Of a stretch of 64,000 bases of DNA, positions 16,733 to 25,496 are shown piece after piece. Position 1 is the first letter of the stretch; each line of letters begins with the position of its first letter. Both the position numbers and the translations under genes were made by a program. The stretch comes from Thermobispora bispora DSM 43833 (GTDB lineage Bacteria > Actinomycetota > Actinomycetes > Streptosporangiales > Streptosporangiaceae). The DNA lies in assembly GCF_000092645.1 (NCBI RefSeq), contig NC_014165.1, forward strand, positions 1,550,001 through 1,614,000, given 5' to 3'. The notes under the pieces were generated by a model, which saw only the letters and a list, made by a program, of their open reading frames with translations, made no database searches and was not told where the DNA came from.

Positions 16733-17767
16733 ATGCGGATCGGAATGACCCTCAACTACGCCGGGGGCTTCAAGGAGACGGTGGCCGAGCTGGCCGACTA
16801 TGAGAAGGCCGGGCTCGACATCGTCTTCGTCGCCGAGGCGTACAGCTTCGACGCGGTGAGCCAGCTCGGCTACATCGCGGCCAAGACCGAGCGGCTGCAG
16901 ATCGCGTCGGGCATCCTGCCCATCTACTCCCGCACGCCCACGCTGCTCGCGATGACGGCCGCCGGGCTGGACTACGTCTCCGATGGGCGGTTCACCCTCG
17001 GCATCGGCGCCTCGGGGCCCCAGGTGATCGAGGGCTTCCACGGCGTGCCGTACACCGCTCCGCTCGGCCGGACCCGGGAGATCATCGAGATCTGCCGGAA
17101 GGTGTGGCGGCGGGAGCGGGTGGAGTACCAGGGCAAGTACTACACCCTGCCGCTGCAGGGCGGGACCGGCCTCGGCAAGCCGCTCAAGCTGATCAACCAC
17201 CCGGTGCGGGAGCGGATCCCGATCGTGGTCGCCGCGATCGGCCCGAAGAACGTCCAGCTCGCCGCGGAGCTCGCCGAGGGCTGGCTGCCGATCTTCTTCG
17301 TGCCGGAGAAGTGCGCCGAGGTGTGGGGCGACGCGCTCGCGGCCGGCAAGTCCCGCCGGGACCCCGCGCTCGGCGAGCTGGACCTGATCGCCAGCATGCC
17401 GCTCGCCATCGGCGACGACGTCGCCGACCTGGTGGAGTTCGGTAGGGACATGGCCGCCCTCTACATCGGCGGCATGGGGGCCAAGAGCAAGAACTTCTAC
17501 AACGACCTGGCCCGCCGGTACGGCTACGAGAAGGAGGCCGAGCAGATCCAGGACCTCTACCTCGCCGGCAAGAAGAAGGAGGCGGCCGCCATGGTCCCGC
17601 GCGAGCTGCTGGAGAAGACCTCGCTCATCGGCTCCGAGGGGTACATCCGCGAGCGGATCGCCCTCATGCGCGAGGTCGGCGTCACCACGCTCTGCGTGAC
17701 CCCGATGGCCGCCACCCATGAGGAGCGCGTGCGGCTGATCGAGAGGATCAAGGAGCTCGTCTCCTGA
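16733..17767 (+). CDS. LLM-class F420-dependent oxidoreductase (Rv3520c-like)
   Basis: A 344-residue luciferase-like TIM-barrel protein. It starts MRIGMTLNYAGGFKETV and has VAEAYSFDAVSQLGYIAAKTERLQIASGILP, LDYVSDGRFTLGIGASGPQVIEGFHG and later GGMGAKSKNFYNDLARRYG. These features place it in the F420-dependent LLM group represented by mycobacterial Rv3520c rather than among FMN-using monooxygenases. The physiological substrate is unknown. The ATG follows a GGAAAGGGCGGAG-type purine-rich stretch. A perfect 12-bp hairpin after the stop separates it from the peptidase gene, so it is probably monocistronic. Confidence 0.87.
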   Translation: MRIGMTLNYAGGFKETVAELADYEKAGLDIVFVAEAYSFDAVSQLGYIAAKTERLQIASGILPIYSRTPTLLAMTAAGLDYVSDGRFTLGIGASGPQVIEGFHGVPYTAPLGRTREIIEICRKVWRRERVEYQGKYYTLPLQGGTGLGKPLKLINHPVRERIPIVVAAIGPKNVQLAAELAEGWLPIFFVPEKCAEVWGDALAAGKSRRDPALGELDLIASMPLAIGDDVADLVEFGRDMAALYIGGMGAKSKNFYNDLARRYGYEKEAEQIQDLYLAGKKKEAAAMVPRELLEKTSLIGSEGYIRERIALMREVGVTTLCVTPMAATHEERVRLIERIKELVS

Positions 17768-17777
17768 CGCCCGGCCA

Positions 17778-17805
17778 CCGCCCCGCGGCCGGCGCCGCGG
17801 GGCGG
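17778..17805 (+). terminator. strong hairpin after the LLM oxidoreductase gene
   Basis: CCGCCCCGCGGC (17778-17789) and GCCGCGGGGCGG (17794-17805) form a perfect 12-bp stem with a CGGC loop. No U-tract follows, as in many actinobacterial terminators. Confidence 0.75.
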
Positions 17806-17832
17806 GCGGGACGGCCGCGGCGCCGGTGGGCG

Positions 17833-17838
17833 TAGAGT
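17833..17838 (+). promoter_or_regulatory. -10 box of a leaderless peptidase transcript
   Basis: TAGAGT lies 7 nt before the GTG of the M24 peptidase gene, which has no ribosome binding site. The same hexamer and spacing precede the HD-domain gene at 11512. Confidence 0.55.
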
Positions 17839-17845
17839 CCACTCC

Positions 17846-18910
17846 GTGACCCAGTCCGTGAACCATGCCGAACGACGCGCCCGGTTCGCCGCGGCCCTCG
17901 CCGAGCGCGGGGTGGAGACCGCGCTCATCACCTGGCCGGTCAACGTGCGCTACCTGACCGGCCTGGCCAGCTCCAACGCGGCGGTGCTCGTCACCGCCTC
18001 CGGCGGGGCGGTGCTCGCCACCGACGCCCGGTACGCGGAGACCGCCCGGGCGCGCTGCCCCGACCTGGAGGTGATCGAGCACCGCGACGTGGCCGGCGTG
18101 CTGCTCGCCCGCGCGGCGGGGGAGGTCGCGGTCGAGGCCGACCACATGCCGGTCGCCGAGTACCGCAGGCTCTCCGACGGGCACCGCCTCATCCCGGTGA
18201 GCGCGCTGGTGGAGCCGGTCCGGGCGGTGAAGGACGAGGCCGAGATCGCGGCGCTCCGGCTGGCCTGCGAGATCACCGACCGGGCGTTCGCCGCGGTCCT
18301 CGAACGGCTCGCGCCCGGGGTGACCGAGCGCCGGATCGCCCGCTGGCTCGACACCGCCATGCTCGAGCTGGGCGCGGACCGGCCCGCCTTCGACACGATC
18401 GTCGCCAGCGGGCCCAACGGCGCGATCGCCCACCACGCGCCCACGGACCGCGAGATCCGGGCGGGCGACCTGGTGACCATGGACTTCGGCGCGTGCTGCG
18501 ACGGCTACCACGCCGACATGACCCGGACCGTGGCGGTCGGCCGGCCGGCCGGATGGCAGCGCGACCTCTACGATCTGGTCCGGCGGGCCCAGCGCGCCGG
18601 GTGCGACGCGGTACGGCCGGGCGCGACCGTGCACGAGGTGGACGCGGCCGCGCGCGCGGTGATCACCGAGGCCGGTCACGGGGAGCACTTCCACCACGGG
18701 CTCGGCCACGGGGTGGGCCTGGAGATCCACGAGCTGCCGTACTTGGGCCCCGGCAAGCCCGGTAAACTAGAACCTCGGGTTCCGATCACCGTCGAGCCGG
18801 GGGTCTACCTCCCGGGAAGAGGCGGTGTGCGCATCGAGGACACGCTTGTCACGCGTGATGACGGGCCGGAGCTTCTCACACTGACCACCAAGGACCTGCT
18901 CATTCTCTAA
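17846..18910 (+). CDS. M24 family Xaa-Pro aminopeptidase
   Basis: A 354-residue two-domain protein of the aminopeptidase P/prolidase family. The N-terminal creatinase-like domain spans about residues 1-125. The C-terminal pita-bread domain keeps all five dinuclear metal ligands: Asp213 and Asp224 ([16 protein letters not shown]), His288 ([12 protein letters not shown]), Glu317 (TVEPGVY) and Glu331 (VRIEDT). It should remove N-terminal residues preceding proline. It lies 26 nt before efp, a pairing that recurs in many bacteria. EF-P relieves polyproline stalling, so the two share a proline theme, but a direct link is inference. Confidence 0.9.
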   Translation: MTQSVNHAERRARFAAALAERGVETALITWPVNVRYLTGLASSNAAVLVTASGGAVLATDARYAETARARCPDLEVIEHRDVAGVLLARAAGEVAVEADHMPVAEYRRLSDGHRLIPVSALVEPVRAVKDEAEIAALRLACEITDRAFAAVLERLAPGVTERRIARWLDTAMLELGADRPAFDTIVASGPNGAIAHHAPTDREIRAGDLVTMDFGACCDGYHADMTRTVAVGRPAGWQRDLYDLVRRAQRAGCDAVRPGATVHEVDAAARAVITEAGHGEHFHHGLGHGVGLEIHELPYLGPGKPGKLEPRVPITVEPGVYLPGRGGVRIEDTLVTRDDGPELLTLTTKDLLIL

Positions 18911-18936
18911 GGGCAGCCGCACGCGGGAGAACCTAC

Positions 18937-19497
18937 GTGGCGACGACGAACGACCTTAAGAACGGACTCGTGCTCAAGCTCGAGGGCGGCGAGCTGTGGA
19001 CCGTCGTCGAGTTCCAGCACGTCAAGCCCGGCAAGGGCGGTGCGTTCGTCCGTACCAAGCTCAAGAACGTCCTGTCCGGGAAGGTCGTCGACCGGACCTT
19101 CAACGCCGGCGTCAAGGTCGACGTGGCGAACGTCGACAAGCGCGAGATGCAGTTTTCCTACCTCGACGGTGACGAGTTCGTCTTCATGGACACCCAGACC
19201 TACGACATGGTCCACGTCCCCCGGTCGGTGGTGGGAGACGCTGCCAACTACATGCTCGAGAACATGACGGCGACGGTCGCCTTCCACGAGGGCACCCCGC
19301 TCTACGTGGAGCTCCCCGCCTCCGTCGAGCTGGTGATCGCGCACACCGAGCCGGGCGTGCAGGGCGACCGCTCCACCGGCGGGACCAAGCCGGCCACCCT
19401 CGAGACCGGTGCCGAGATCAAGGTTCCGCTGTTCATCACCACCGGTGAGAGGGTCAAGGTGGACACCCGGACCGGCGAGTACCTCGGCCGGGCCTGA
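18937..19497 (+). CDS. efp: translation elongation factor EF-P
   Basis: A 186-residue, three-domain EF-P of normal length that binds stalled ribosomes between the P and E sites and restarts polyproline synthesis. Domain I is the KOW-like fold with the conserved tip loop [11 protein letters not shown], whose lysine is residue 33. Domains II and III follow, with [32 protein letters not shown] and [20 protein letters not shown]. No EpmA-type modification gene is seen nearby. The GTG has GGGAGA about 10 nt upstream. It overlaps nothing but is 1 nt from nusB. Confidence 0.97.
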   Translation: MATTNDLKNGLVLKLEGGELWTVVEFQHVKPGKGGAFVRTKLKNVLSGKVVDRTFNAGVKVDVANVDKREMQFSYLDGDEFVFMDTQTYDMVHVPRSVVGDAANYMLENMTATVAFHEGTPLYVELPASVELVIAHTEPGVQGDRSTGGTKPATLETGAEIKVPLFITTGERVKVDTRTGEYLGRA

Positions 19498-19498
19498 C

Positions 19499-19933
19499 GT
19501 GACGACGGTACGGGGGAAGGGCCGCCAGGAGCGGACGCAAGCCCGCCAGCGGGCCCTGGACATCCTGTTCGAGGCCGAGGCCCGGGCGGTGAGCCCGCTG
19601 CAGGTGCTCGACGAACGGGCCAAGGAAGCGGATCCTCCGGTCCTCGAGTACACGGTCACCCTGGTCGAGGGCGTGGTGCGGCACCAGGACCGCATCGACG
19701 AGCTCATCTCCACCTACGCGCAGGGGTGGACACTCGACCGGATGCCGGCCGTAGACCGGAACATCCTCCGTGCCGGCACCTATGAGATGCTCTGGTCGAC
19801 GGACGTGCCGGAGAACGTGGTCATCAGCGAATGGGTCCGGCTCGCGGCCGAGCTGTCGACCGACGAGTCTCCGCACTTCGTCAACGGCCTGCTCGCCCGG
19901 TTCAAGGAGCTCAAGCCGTCGCTGACGATCTAG
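19499..19933 (+). CDS. nusB: transcription antitermination factor NusB
   Basis: A 144-residue all-helical RNA-binding protein that works with NusE (ribosomal protein S10) at boxA sites in rRNA transcripts. Diagnostic segments are RTQARQRALDILFEAEAR, DELISTYAQGWTLDRMPAVDRNILRAGTYEML and VPENVVISEWVRLA, with HFVNGLLARF at the end. The GTG at 19499 begins 1 nt after the efp stop. Earlier in-frame positions lie inside efp and are not used. A perfect hairpin directly follows the stop. Confidence 0.95.
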   Translation: MTTVRGKGRQERTQARQRALDILFEAEARAVSPLQVLDERAKEADPPVLEYTVTLVEGVVRHQDRIDELISTYAQGWTLDRMPAVDRNILRAGTYEMLWSTDVPENVVISEWVRLAAELSTDESPHFVNGLLARFKELKPSLTI

Positions 19934-19962
19934 GCCGCCCGCCCGGCGACCCGGCGGGCGGC
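19934..19962 (+). terminator. hairpin directly after nusB
   Basis: GCCGCCCGCC (19934-19943) and GGCGGGCGGC (19953-19962) form a perfect 10-bp stem with a 9-nt loop, beginning on the base after the nusB stop codon. There is no U-tract. It probably ends the peptidase-efp-nusB transcript. Confidence 0.65.
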
Positions 19963-20053
19963 GCCCGCTGATCCGGGACGGCGCGCCAGGCGCCGGGGAG
20001 CGGCGGCGCGGCAAGGCGGCAGGCGCGGGGCACGCCCCGGGTAAGGAGGGGAA

Positions 20054-20791
20054 ATGCGGGACGCCACACGGCAGACCGTCGTCTGGGAGGCGCTGCGCGC
20101 CGTCCTCGCCGAGCGGGCCGCGGCCGCCGGCACCGGTTCGCTCGACATCGTCGACGCCGGCGGCGGCACCGGTGGCTTCGCCGTCCCCCTCGCCGGGCTC
20201 GGGCACCGGGTGACCGTGGTCGACCCCTCGCCCGACGCGCTCGCCGCGCTGGAACGCCGGGCCGCCGAGGCCGGGGTCCAGGTGAAGGGCCTCCAGGGCG
20301 ACGTGACCGACCTCGGCGAGCTGCTCCCGCCGGGCTGCGCCGACGTGGTGCTCTGCCACTGCACGCTCGAGCACGTGGACGATCCGGCCGGCGCGCTCGC
20401 CGCCATCGGCCGCGTCCTCCGCGACGACGGCGTGATCAGCGTGATCGCGGCGAACTCGGTCGCCGCCGCGCTCCACCGCGCGCTCGCGGGCCGGTTCGAC
20501 GAGGCGAGCCGCGTTCTCGGCGAGCCGGGCGGGCGCTGGGGCGACCGGGATCCGATGCCGCGCCGGTTCACCCGCGAGGAGCTCGTCGGGCTGCTCACCG
20601 CGGCCGGGTTCACCGTCGGGGACGTGCACGGCGTGCGGATCTTCACCGACATCGTGCCCAGCATGCTCGCCGAGAGCGATCCCGGCGCGCTGATCGCGCT
20701 GGAGCGGGCCGCCGCCTCCCACCCGGTGTTCCGCGACATCGCCACCCAGCTCCACGTCATCGGGCGCAAGCGGCGGCCGGCCGGAGATTAG
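20054..20791 (+). CDS. class I SAM-dependent methyltransferase
   Basis: A 245-residue Rossmann-fold methyltransferase. Motif I is DIVDAGGGTGGFAVPLA (about residue 33), the acidic end of strand 2 is VTVVDPSPDAL, and motif IV is DVVLCHCTLEHVDDP, all typical of Methyltransf_11/25 proteins. The C-terminal part (RRFTREELVGLLTAAGF) resembles SmtA/CmoM-like proteins, but the substrate cannot be assigned. The ATG has an excellent AAGGAGGGG site just upstream. The dinB promoter begins close to its stop codon. Confidence 0.82.
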   Translation: MRDATRQTVVWEALRAVLAERAAAAGTGSLDIVDAGGGTGGFAVPLAGLGHRVTVVDPSPDALAALERRAAEAGVQVKGLQGDVTDLGELLPPGCADVVLCHCTLEHVDDPAGALAAIGRVLRDDGVISVIAANSVAAALHRALAGRFDEASRVLGEPGGRWGDRDPMPRRFTREELVGLLTAAGFTVGDVHGVRIFTDIVPSMLAESDPGALIALERAAASHPVFRDIATQLHVIGRKRRPAGD

Positions 20792-20805
20792 AAACTCTGT
20801 TCGGT

Positions 20806-20811
20806 TAGGCT
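20806..20811 (+). promoter_or_regulatory. -10 box of a leaderless dinB transcript
   Basis: TAGGCT lies 6 nt before the dinB ATG, and no ribosome binding site is present. A TTAGAAAC-like AT-rich patch overlaps the end of the preceding gene about 25 nt upstream. No LexA-type SOS box is evident. Confidence 0.5.
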
Positions 20812-20817
20812 GCTGGT

Positions 20818-22050
20818 ATGTCCAGGCAGCCCATCCGCGGATCGGTGCCGGACGGCCCGGCCGGCGACACCGGCTGCCCGATCCTGCACGTGGACATGGA
20901 CGCCTTCTACGCCAGCGTCGAGCTGCTCGACCGGCCGGAGCTGCGGGGCGCCCCGGTGATCGTCGGGTCGCCCGGTCCCCGGGGCGTGGTGCTGAGCGCC
21001 AGCTATGAGGCCCGCCGGTACGGCGTCCGCTCGGCGATGCCGATGACGCAGGCCCGCCGCCGCTGCCCGGCTGCCGTGATCATCCCGCCGCGCCACGCCA
21101 AGTACGCCGAGGTCTCCCGGGGGATCATGGAACTCCTCCGGGACATCACCCCGCTGGTGGAGCCGATCGCGCTGGACGAGGCGTTCCTCGACGTCGGCGG
21201 CGCCCGCCGCAGGCTCGGCCCGCCCGCCGCGATCGCCCGCATGATCCGCGAGCAGGTGGCCGGGCGCTTCGGCATCACCTGCTCGGTCGGGGTGGCGAAC
21301 AGCAAGTTCGTGGCGAAGCTCGCCTCGCGGCGGTGCAAACCGGACGGCATGCTGGTCGTCCCCGCCGACAAGGTGATCGAGTTCCTCCACCCGCTCCCCG
21401 TCGCCGAGCTCTGGGGGGTGGGGGAGCGCACGGAGCAGGCCCTGACCCGCCTCGGCATCCGGACCGTCGGCGATCTCGCCCGGGTTCCGGTGGCCACCCT
21501 CCGGCGCGAGTTCGGCGCGCTGGGGGAGCGCCTCGCCGAGCTGGCCTGGGGCCGGGACGACCGCCCCGTGGTCCCGGACGCCCCCGACAAGAGCATCGGC
21601 AGTGAGGAGACGTTCTCCCACGACGTCGACGACCCGGAGACGATCAAGCGGGAGCTGCTGCGGCTGTCGGAGCGGGTCGCCGCCCGGCTCCGGGCGGGCG
21701 GGTACGTCGGCCGCACGGTGAGCGTGAAGCTCCGCCGCTCCGACTTCACCACCATCACCCGGTCGCGGACCCTGCGCGAGCCGACCGACGTGGCGCGGGA
21801 GATCTACGGGACGGCGCGCGGCCTGTACGAGTCCTCCGGCCTGGAGCGGGCGCGGCTGCGGCTGGTCGGGGTGCGCGTGGAGAACCTCCGCCCGGCCGCC
21901 ACGGCCGCGCACCAGCTCAGCCTGGGCGAGCGGGAGAAGGGCTGGCGCGACGTGGAACGGGCCATGGACCGGGTGATCATGCGATTCGGCCCGGGAGCGG
22001 TACGCCCGGCGTCGCTGGTGGAGCCCCCGCATGATGAGATGGGTCTATGA
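20818..22050 (+). CDS. dinB: DNA polymerase IV (Y family)
   Basis: A 410-residue translesion polymerase. The palm motif HVDMDAFYASVE (Asp26, Asp28) and the catalytic Asp-Glu pair of PIALDEAFLDV (Asp120, Glu121) are present. The fingers segment SYEARRYGVRSAMP and the little-finger segment TVSVKLRRSDFTTITRSRT also match the family. A sliding-clamp-binding motif QLSLGE lies near residue 363. A helix-hairpin-helix region (LWGVGERTEQALTRLGIRTVGDLA) binds DNA. It extends primers past damaged bases with low fidelity. The leaderless start gives a 20-residue extension before the core. Confidence 0.95.
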   Translation: MSRQPIRGSVPDGPAGDTGCPILHVDMDAFYASVELLDRPELRGAPVIVGSPGPRGVVLSASYEARRYGVRSAMPMTQARRRCPAAVIIPPRHAKYAEVSRGIMELLRDITPLVEPIALDEAFLDVGGARRRLGPPAAIARMIREQVAGRFGITCSVGVANSKFVAKLASRRCKPDGMLVVPADKVIEFLHPLPVAELWGVGERTEQALTRLGIRTVGDLARVPVATLRREFGALGERLAELAWGRDDRPVVPDAPDKSIGSEETFSHDVDDPETIKRELLRLSERVAARLRAGGYVGRTVSVKLRRSDFTTITRSRTLREPTDVAREIYGTARGLYESSGLERARLRLVGVRVENLRPAATAAHQLSLGEREKGWRDVERAMDRVIMRFGPGAVRPASLVEPPHDEMGL

Positions 22051-22107
22051 CGCGCCGCCGGTTTGTGGCATGTTGAACGTTTTCTTTCGCCCACGTCTAC
22101 GGGCTCG

Positions 22108-22113
22108 TATTCT
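22108..22113 (+). promoter_or_regulatory. putative -10 box of the DUF3040 gene
   Basis: TATTCT at 22108-22113 lies in an AT-richer stretch about 83 nt before the GTG, with TTT-rich sequence 17-18 nt upstream and no canonical -35. The upstream motif CGGTTTGTGGCA (about 22053) also occurs near 1740, ahead of the FMN riboswitch. Confidence 0.35.
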
Positions 22114-22195
22114 GGGGATAACCGACCGCGAGGTTGGGCATCCCGAGCCGTCCGTTGCCGTCTTCCCCTGAATGGGGCCGTCCTTGGGAGGCGCC

Positions 22196-22579
22196 GTGCC
22201 GCTGTCTGAGCACGAGCAGCGCTTGCTCGACCAGATCGAGCAGGCCCTCTACGCGGAGGACCCGAAGTGGGCGCACAGCGTCCGGATCAGTGACCCCCGC
22301 AACCACTACAAGCGCCGCCTGATCAAGGCGGCGATCGGCTTCGCCTTCGGTGTGGTGCTGCTGATGGTCGGCGTGGTGGCGCAGCAGATCCCGCTGGGCG
22401 TCGCCGGCTTCGTCGTGATGCTCGCCGCCTCGCTGTGGGGCCTGTCGAGCTGGAAGCGGATGAACGGCTTCGCGTACCCCCCGTCGCCGGACGAGGGGAG
22501 GCCGCCGATGCGCCGGCCGAAGCAGACCTTCATGGAGCGCATGGAGGAGCGCTGGCGCCGCCGCCAGGAAGAGCGCTGA
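22196..22579 (+). CDS. DUF3040 membrane protein
   Basis: A 127-residue actinobacterial protein of unknown function. The start MPLSEHEQRLLDQIEQALYAEDPKWA is the DUF3040 signature. Two adjacent transmembrane segments (about residues 42-60 and 66-84) are followed by a charged tail ending in MERMEERWRRRQEER. The GTG at 22196 fits the family start and has GGGAGG 4 nt upstream. An in-frame ATG 24 nt earlier lies before that site and is less likely. The gene converges on the transglutaminase operon, with a 570-bp gap between them. Confidence 0.85.
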   Translation: MPLSEHEQRLLDQIEQALYAEDPKWAHSVRISDPRNHYKRRLIKAAIGFAFGVVLLMVGVVAQQIPLGVAGFVVMLAASLWGLSSWKRMNGFAYPPSPDEGRPPMRRPKQTFMERMEERWRRRQEER

Positions 22580-23147
22580 CCCGGGCGCGCCGCCGGGGAA
22601 CGCTCCGCTGAGGCCCTCTCCCCCTCCGCCTCGGCGAGCGGCACCGCGCCGGGCGTGCCCACCCGGGACCTCTCAGACGAGACGCCGGCCGCGCCCACGG
22701 CGTGGCCGGCGGACGGCCGTGCACGGCCACGGTTCGGCAGGGCGGATCCGCCCGCGCCCATCCGGCGAGCGCGTGCGCCCGTGCCTGCGATCGACGCCGC
22801 GGGCCATCGGACACGAAGGGGCGATGGGCCCCGTCCGCCCGCGCACGCGAGATCCGCTCGACGCTCTCGCACCGCCGCGGTGGCGAGGCGCCCGTGCGCC
22901 CGCGCACGCGATGCCCTCCATTCAGCGGGCGTGACATGGCTCGGCCGCGTGTCCCCGGGCCCGCGCGCACGCGATGCCTTGCGGGCCTGCCGGCTTTCCG
23001 GCGCGCGGACGGTCACGGCCCCTGGCGGGGACGGGGGCCGGTTCCGGGACTGACGACGCCCGGGGCCATGCCCGGGGCGGGACGCCGCGGCCCAAGGCCG
23101 GACGGATGCCCCTGACGCGACACCGCGGCCCGGCCCGCCCAGCCGGC
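22580..23147. other. noncoding stretch between convergent genes
   Basis: A 568-nt GC-rich stretch with no supportable gene. Its main feature is a spaced repeat at 22716-22974, described separately. No frame has plausible coding structure across the repeat, because its period is not a multiple of three. Confidence 0.7.
22716..22974. repeat. spaced imperfect repeat, ~61-bp period, five units
   Basis: A 14-16 nt core close to GCCCGCGCACGCGATG recurs at about 22716, 22777, 22837, 22898 and 22959, that is every 60-61 nt. The third and fourth cores agree over 14 nt, the fifth has a 2-nt insertion, and the first two are diverged. The ~46 nt between cores is not conserved. The core is too short and the spacers too GC-rich for a CRISPR array. 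Confidence 0.6.
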
Positions 23148-25496
23148 TCATCCCCGGGCCCGGCCGATCCTGACCGCCTCGAGCATGTCGAACAGGTCGA
23201 GCGCGCGCTCGGCGAGCGCCCGGGCGCGCCGGAACGTCGAGGCCGGGGCGAGGACCGCGCCGGCCCGCCGCCATCGGGACACGGTGCGGGCGAGCGCGCG
23301 CCGCACCCGCCGGAGGTCCTCGGCCGTGGGCGCCGCGCCGCCGGGGGAGGGGGCGTAGCTGAGCCGCTCCTGCGCGGCCCCGATCGCCGCGAGCGAGGCG
23401 GCGTCCGCGCCACCGAGCCCGTGGCGCTCGGAGATCCGCCGGCAGAGCGCCCGCGGGCTCTCGCTGGGCAGCCTGGCCAGCCCGAGGTCGGTGAGCGTGT
23501 CGCAGAGCTCCGCCCAGGCCGCCTCGATCGCCGGGGCGGGCGCGCCGCCGCCGAGCACCCGGCGCCGCCGCAGCCAGACGGCCCGCCGCACCCCAGCGGG
23601 GATCAGCGCGACCAGCAGGACCAGGACCGCCACGAGCCCCGCCTTGACCGCGCCGGGCACGCCGGTGTCCTGGCCGGTGGGGACCGCGCCGAGGTCGGGA
23701 TCGTCGATCGCGCGGCGGCCGGCCGCGGTCGGGGCGGCCGTGGGCTCCGCCTCGTCCGGCTCCGCCGAGGCGGCCGCCGACGGGCCGGCGTTCGGCGTCA
23801 CGGTGGGCGGCGCCGGGAGCGTGTACGACGGCGGCTCGGCCGTGCCCTGCCCGGTGGCGCCGGAGGGCGTCGGCTCGAACCGCAGCCACCCGATGCCGTC
23901 GAAGTACAGCTCGGGCCAGGCGTGGGCGTCGTGCGTGGTGACGACCCAGGAGTCCTCCGACCGGGTGCCGCCGGTGTACCCGATCGACACCCGGGCCGGG
24001 ATCCCGAGGATCCGGGCCATCACCGCCATCGCGCTCGCGAACTGCTCGCAGTACCCGGCGCGGGAGGTCAGCAGGAACCGGGCGATGGCCCGGGACCCGG
24101 AGCCGGAGGCGAGCAGGCTGTAGGTGAACCCGCCCGTCTCGGTGAACCACCGCTGCAGGGCGACCGCCTTCCGGTACGGGGTGTCGGCCTCCTGGGTCAC
24201 CTCTTCGGCGAGCGCGGCGATCCGGGGGTCGAGGTCGTCGGGGAGCGCCAGGTACCGCTCGTCGGGTGGCTCGACGCCCGCCGCGTCGAGCTGGTCGGCC
24301 GTGGGCCGCGGCTCGCCCATCTCGACCCGGTACTCCAGCCCGGCCGCCTCGTCGCTGGGGGAGAACACGGTGAGCGTGGCCCGGTCCGCCCGCCAGTCGC
24401 CCTCGGCCTCGACCCGGGTCGCCGGGTACGGCAGCGGGAGGAACCTCAGCTCACTGATCTCGTCACTGATCTTGATCTCCATCTCCGCCCGGGCCACCTC
24501 GACATCCGGGCCGAGCCCGGGGGCCGGGGGGAGCGGCCCGGCGGAGACCCGGTCCTGCGGCCGGCCCCGCAGCGAGCCCACCGTCCACTTCACCCCGTCG
24601 AAGACGTCGAGGGCGTAGATGCGCAGGTATCTCGGCCGGTCGTCGCTGCTGGTGTAGGTGAGGACGATCCGGTTCTCGAACCGGCGGAGCTGCCCGCCCA
24701 GCTCGGCGACCGCGTCGGGGATGCCGATGGTGCCACCGCCCGCCCCGGTGCCGTTGCCCGCGCCGAAGCCGGCCACGGGGTTGGGCGTGAGCGTCGGCAG
24801 CAGCGCGGGGACCACGACGGCGAGCGCGACCGCCGCCGCGCCGATCCGCTTGCCCGGCAGCGCCGGCCGGACGAGATCGCGACGGCGGCTCACCGCCCTG
24901 GCCCGGTGCAGCGTGATCACCGGGCCCCAGCCGTGCAGCCGCTCCCGGCCGTCGGCGGCGAGCAGCCCCAGGTACCCGGCGGCGGCGAGCACGAACACCG
25001 GCCAGGCGATCGGCTCGGTGAGCACGGCCGCCGGCACGGTGAAGAGCGCGAGCAGGGGCATCCCGGCCGCGGCCGCGCTGCGCAGCCGGATCGCGAGCCA
25101 GTCGACGAGGATGGCGATGAGCGCGACCCCGCCCGCGGTGATCAGGCGGACGCCCGGGGTGGCCGGCACCGGTGCGCTGTACCGCTGGATCTCGCCGAAC
25201 CCGGTGGAGACGAGATCGCCGAGCCTGCCGAGCGACTCCTCGGTCGGGACGATCCGCAGCCACGCCTCGCCCGGGGCGAAGGCCGCGGTCAGGAACACCA
25301 GGGTGACGGCGAGCATGACCGGCGGCACCGCCCACGGCCGGAGGCGCAGCCGGGAGGCGGCGATCCCGGCCCCGGTCACCACGAGGATCGCGCCGAGGCA
25401 GTCCCACCACCAGGAGCCGCCGGCGATGAGCGGCTGCAGGGTCGCCGTGACGGCGGCCGTGGCCAGCGCCCCCGCGATCGACAGCCGGATCATCAT
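23148..25496 (-). CDS. membrane transglutaminase-like protein (DUF3488-TGc-DUF4129)
   Basis: A 782-residue integral membrane protein. The N-terminal ~230 residues hold several membrane helices (DUF3488/TgpA N-terminal type). An extracytoplasmic transglutaminase-like domain follows, with an intact catalytic triad: Cys483 in AGYCEQFASA, His525 in HDAHAWPEL and Asp533 in YFDGIGW. A Pro/Ala-rich stretch, one more membrane helix and a cytoplasmic DUF4129-like tail complete it. Its target is unknown. The double ATG start overlaps the DUF58 stop. It is the last gene of a MoxR-DUF58-transglutaminase operon, a conserved actinobacterial trio. Confidence 0.88.
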   Translation of the reverse strand: MMIRLSIAGALATAAVTATLQPLIAGGSWWWDCLGAILVVTGAGIAASRLRLRPWAVPPVMLAVTLVFLTAAFAPGEAWLRIVPTEESLGRLGDLVSTGFGEIQRYSAPVPATPGVRLITAGGVALIAILVDWLAIRLRSAAAAGMPLLALFTVPAAVLTEPIAWPVFVLAAAGYLGLLAADGRERLHGWGPVITLHRARAVSRRRDLVRPALPGKRIGAAAVALAVVVPALLPTLTPNPVAGFGAGNGTGAGGGTIGIPDAVAELGGQLRRFENRIVLTYTSSDDRPRYLRIYALDVFDGVKWTVGSLRGRPQDRVSAGPLPPAPGLGPDVEVARAEMEIKISDEISELRFLPLPYPATRVEAEGDWRADRATLTVFSPSDEAAGLEYRVEMGEPRPTADQLDAAGVEPPDERYLALPDDLDPRIAALAEEVTQEADTPYRKAVALQRWFTETGGFTYSLLASGSGSRAIARFLLTSRAGYCEQFASAMAVMARILGIPARVSIGYTGGTRSEDSWVVTTHDAHAWPELYFDGIGWLRFEPTPSGATGQGTAEPPSYTLPAPPTVTPNAGPSAAASAEPDEAEPTAAPTAAGRRAIDDPDLGAVPTGQDTGVPGAVKAGLVAVLVLLVALIPAGVRRAVWLRRRRVLGGGAPAPAIEAAWAELCDTLTDLGLARLPSESPRALCRRISERHGLGGADAASLAAIGAAQERLSYAPSPGGAAPTAEDLRRVRRALARTVSRWRRAGAVLAPASTFRRARALAERALDLFDMLEAVRIGRARG

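Noticed and set aside
20792-20817. LexA/SOS box before dinB
   Set aside because: The sequence has an AT-rich patch but no GAAC-N4-GTTC-type palindrome.
22716-22974. CRISPR array
   Set aside because: The conserved core is only about 14-16 nt, imperfect, and the spacers are as GC-rich as the surroundings. No cas genes are present.
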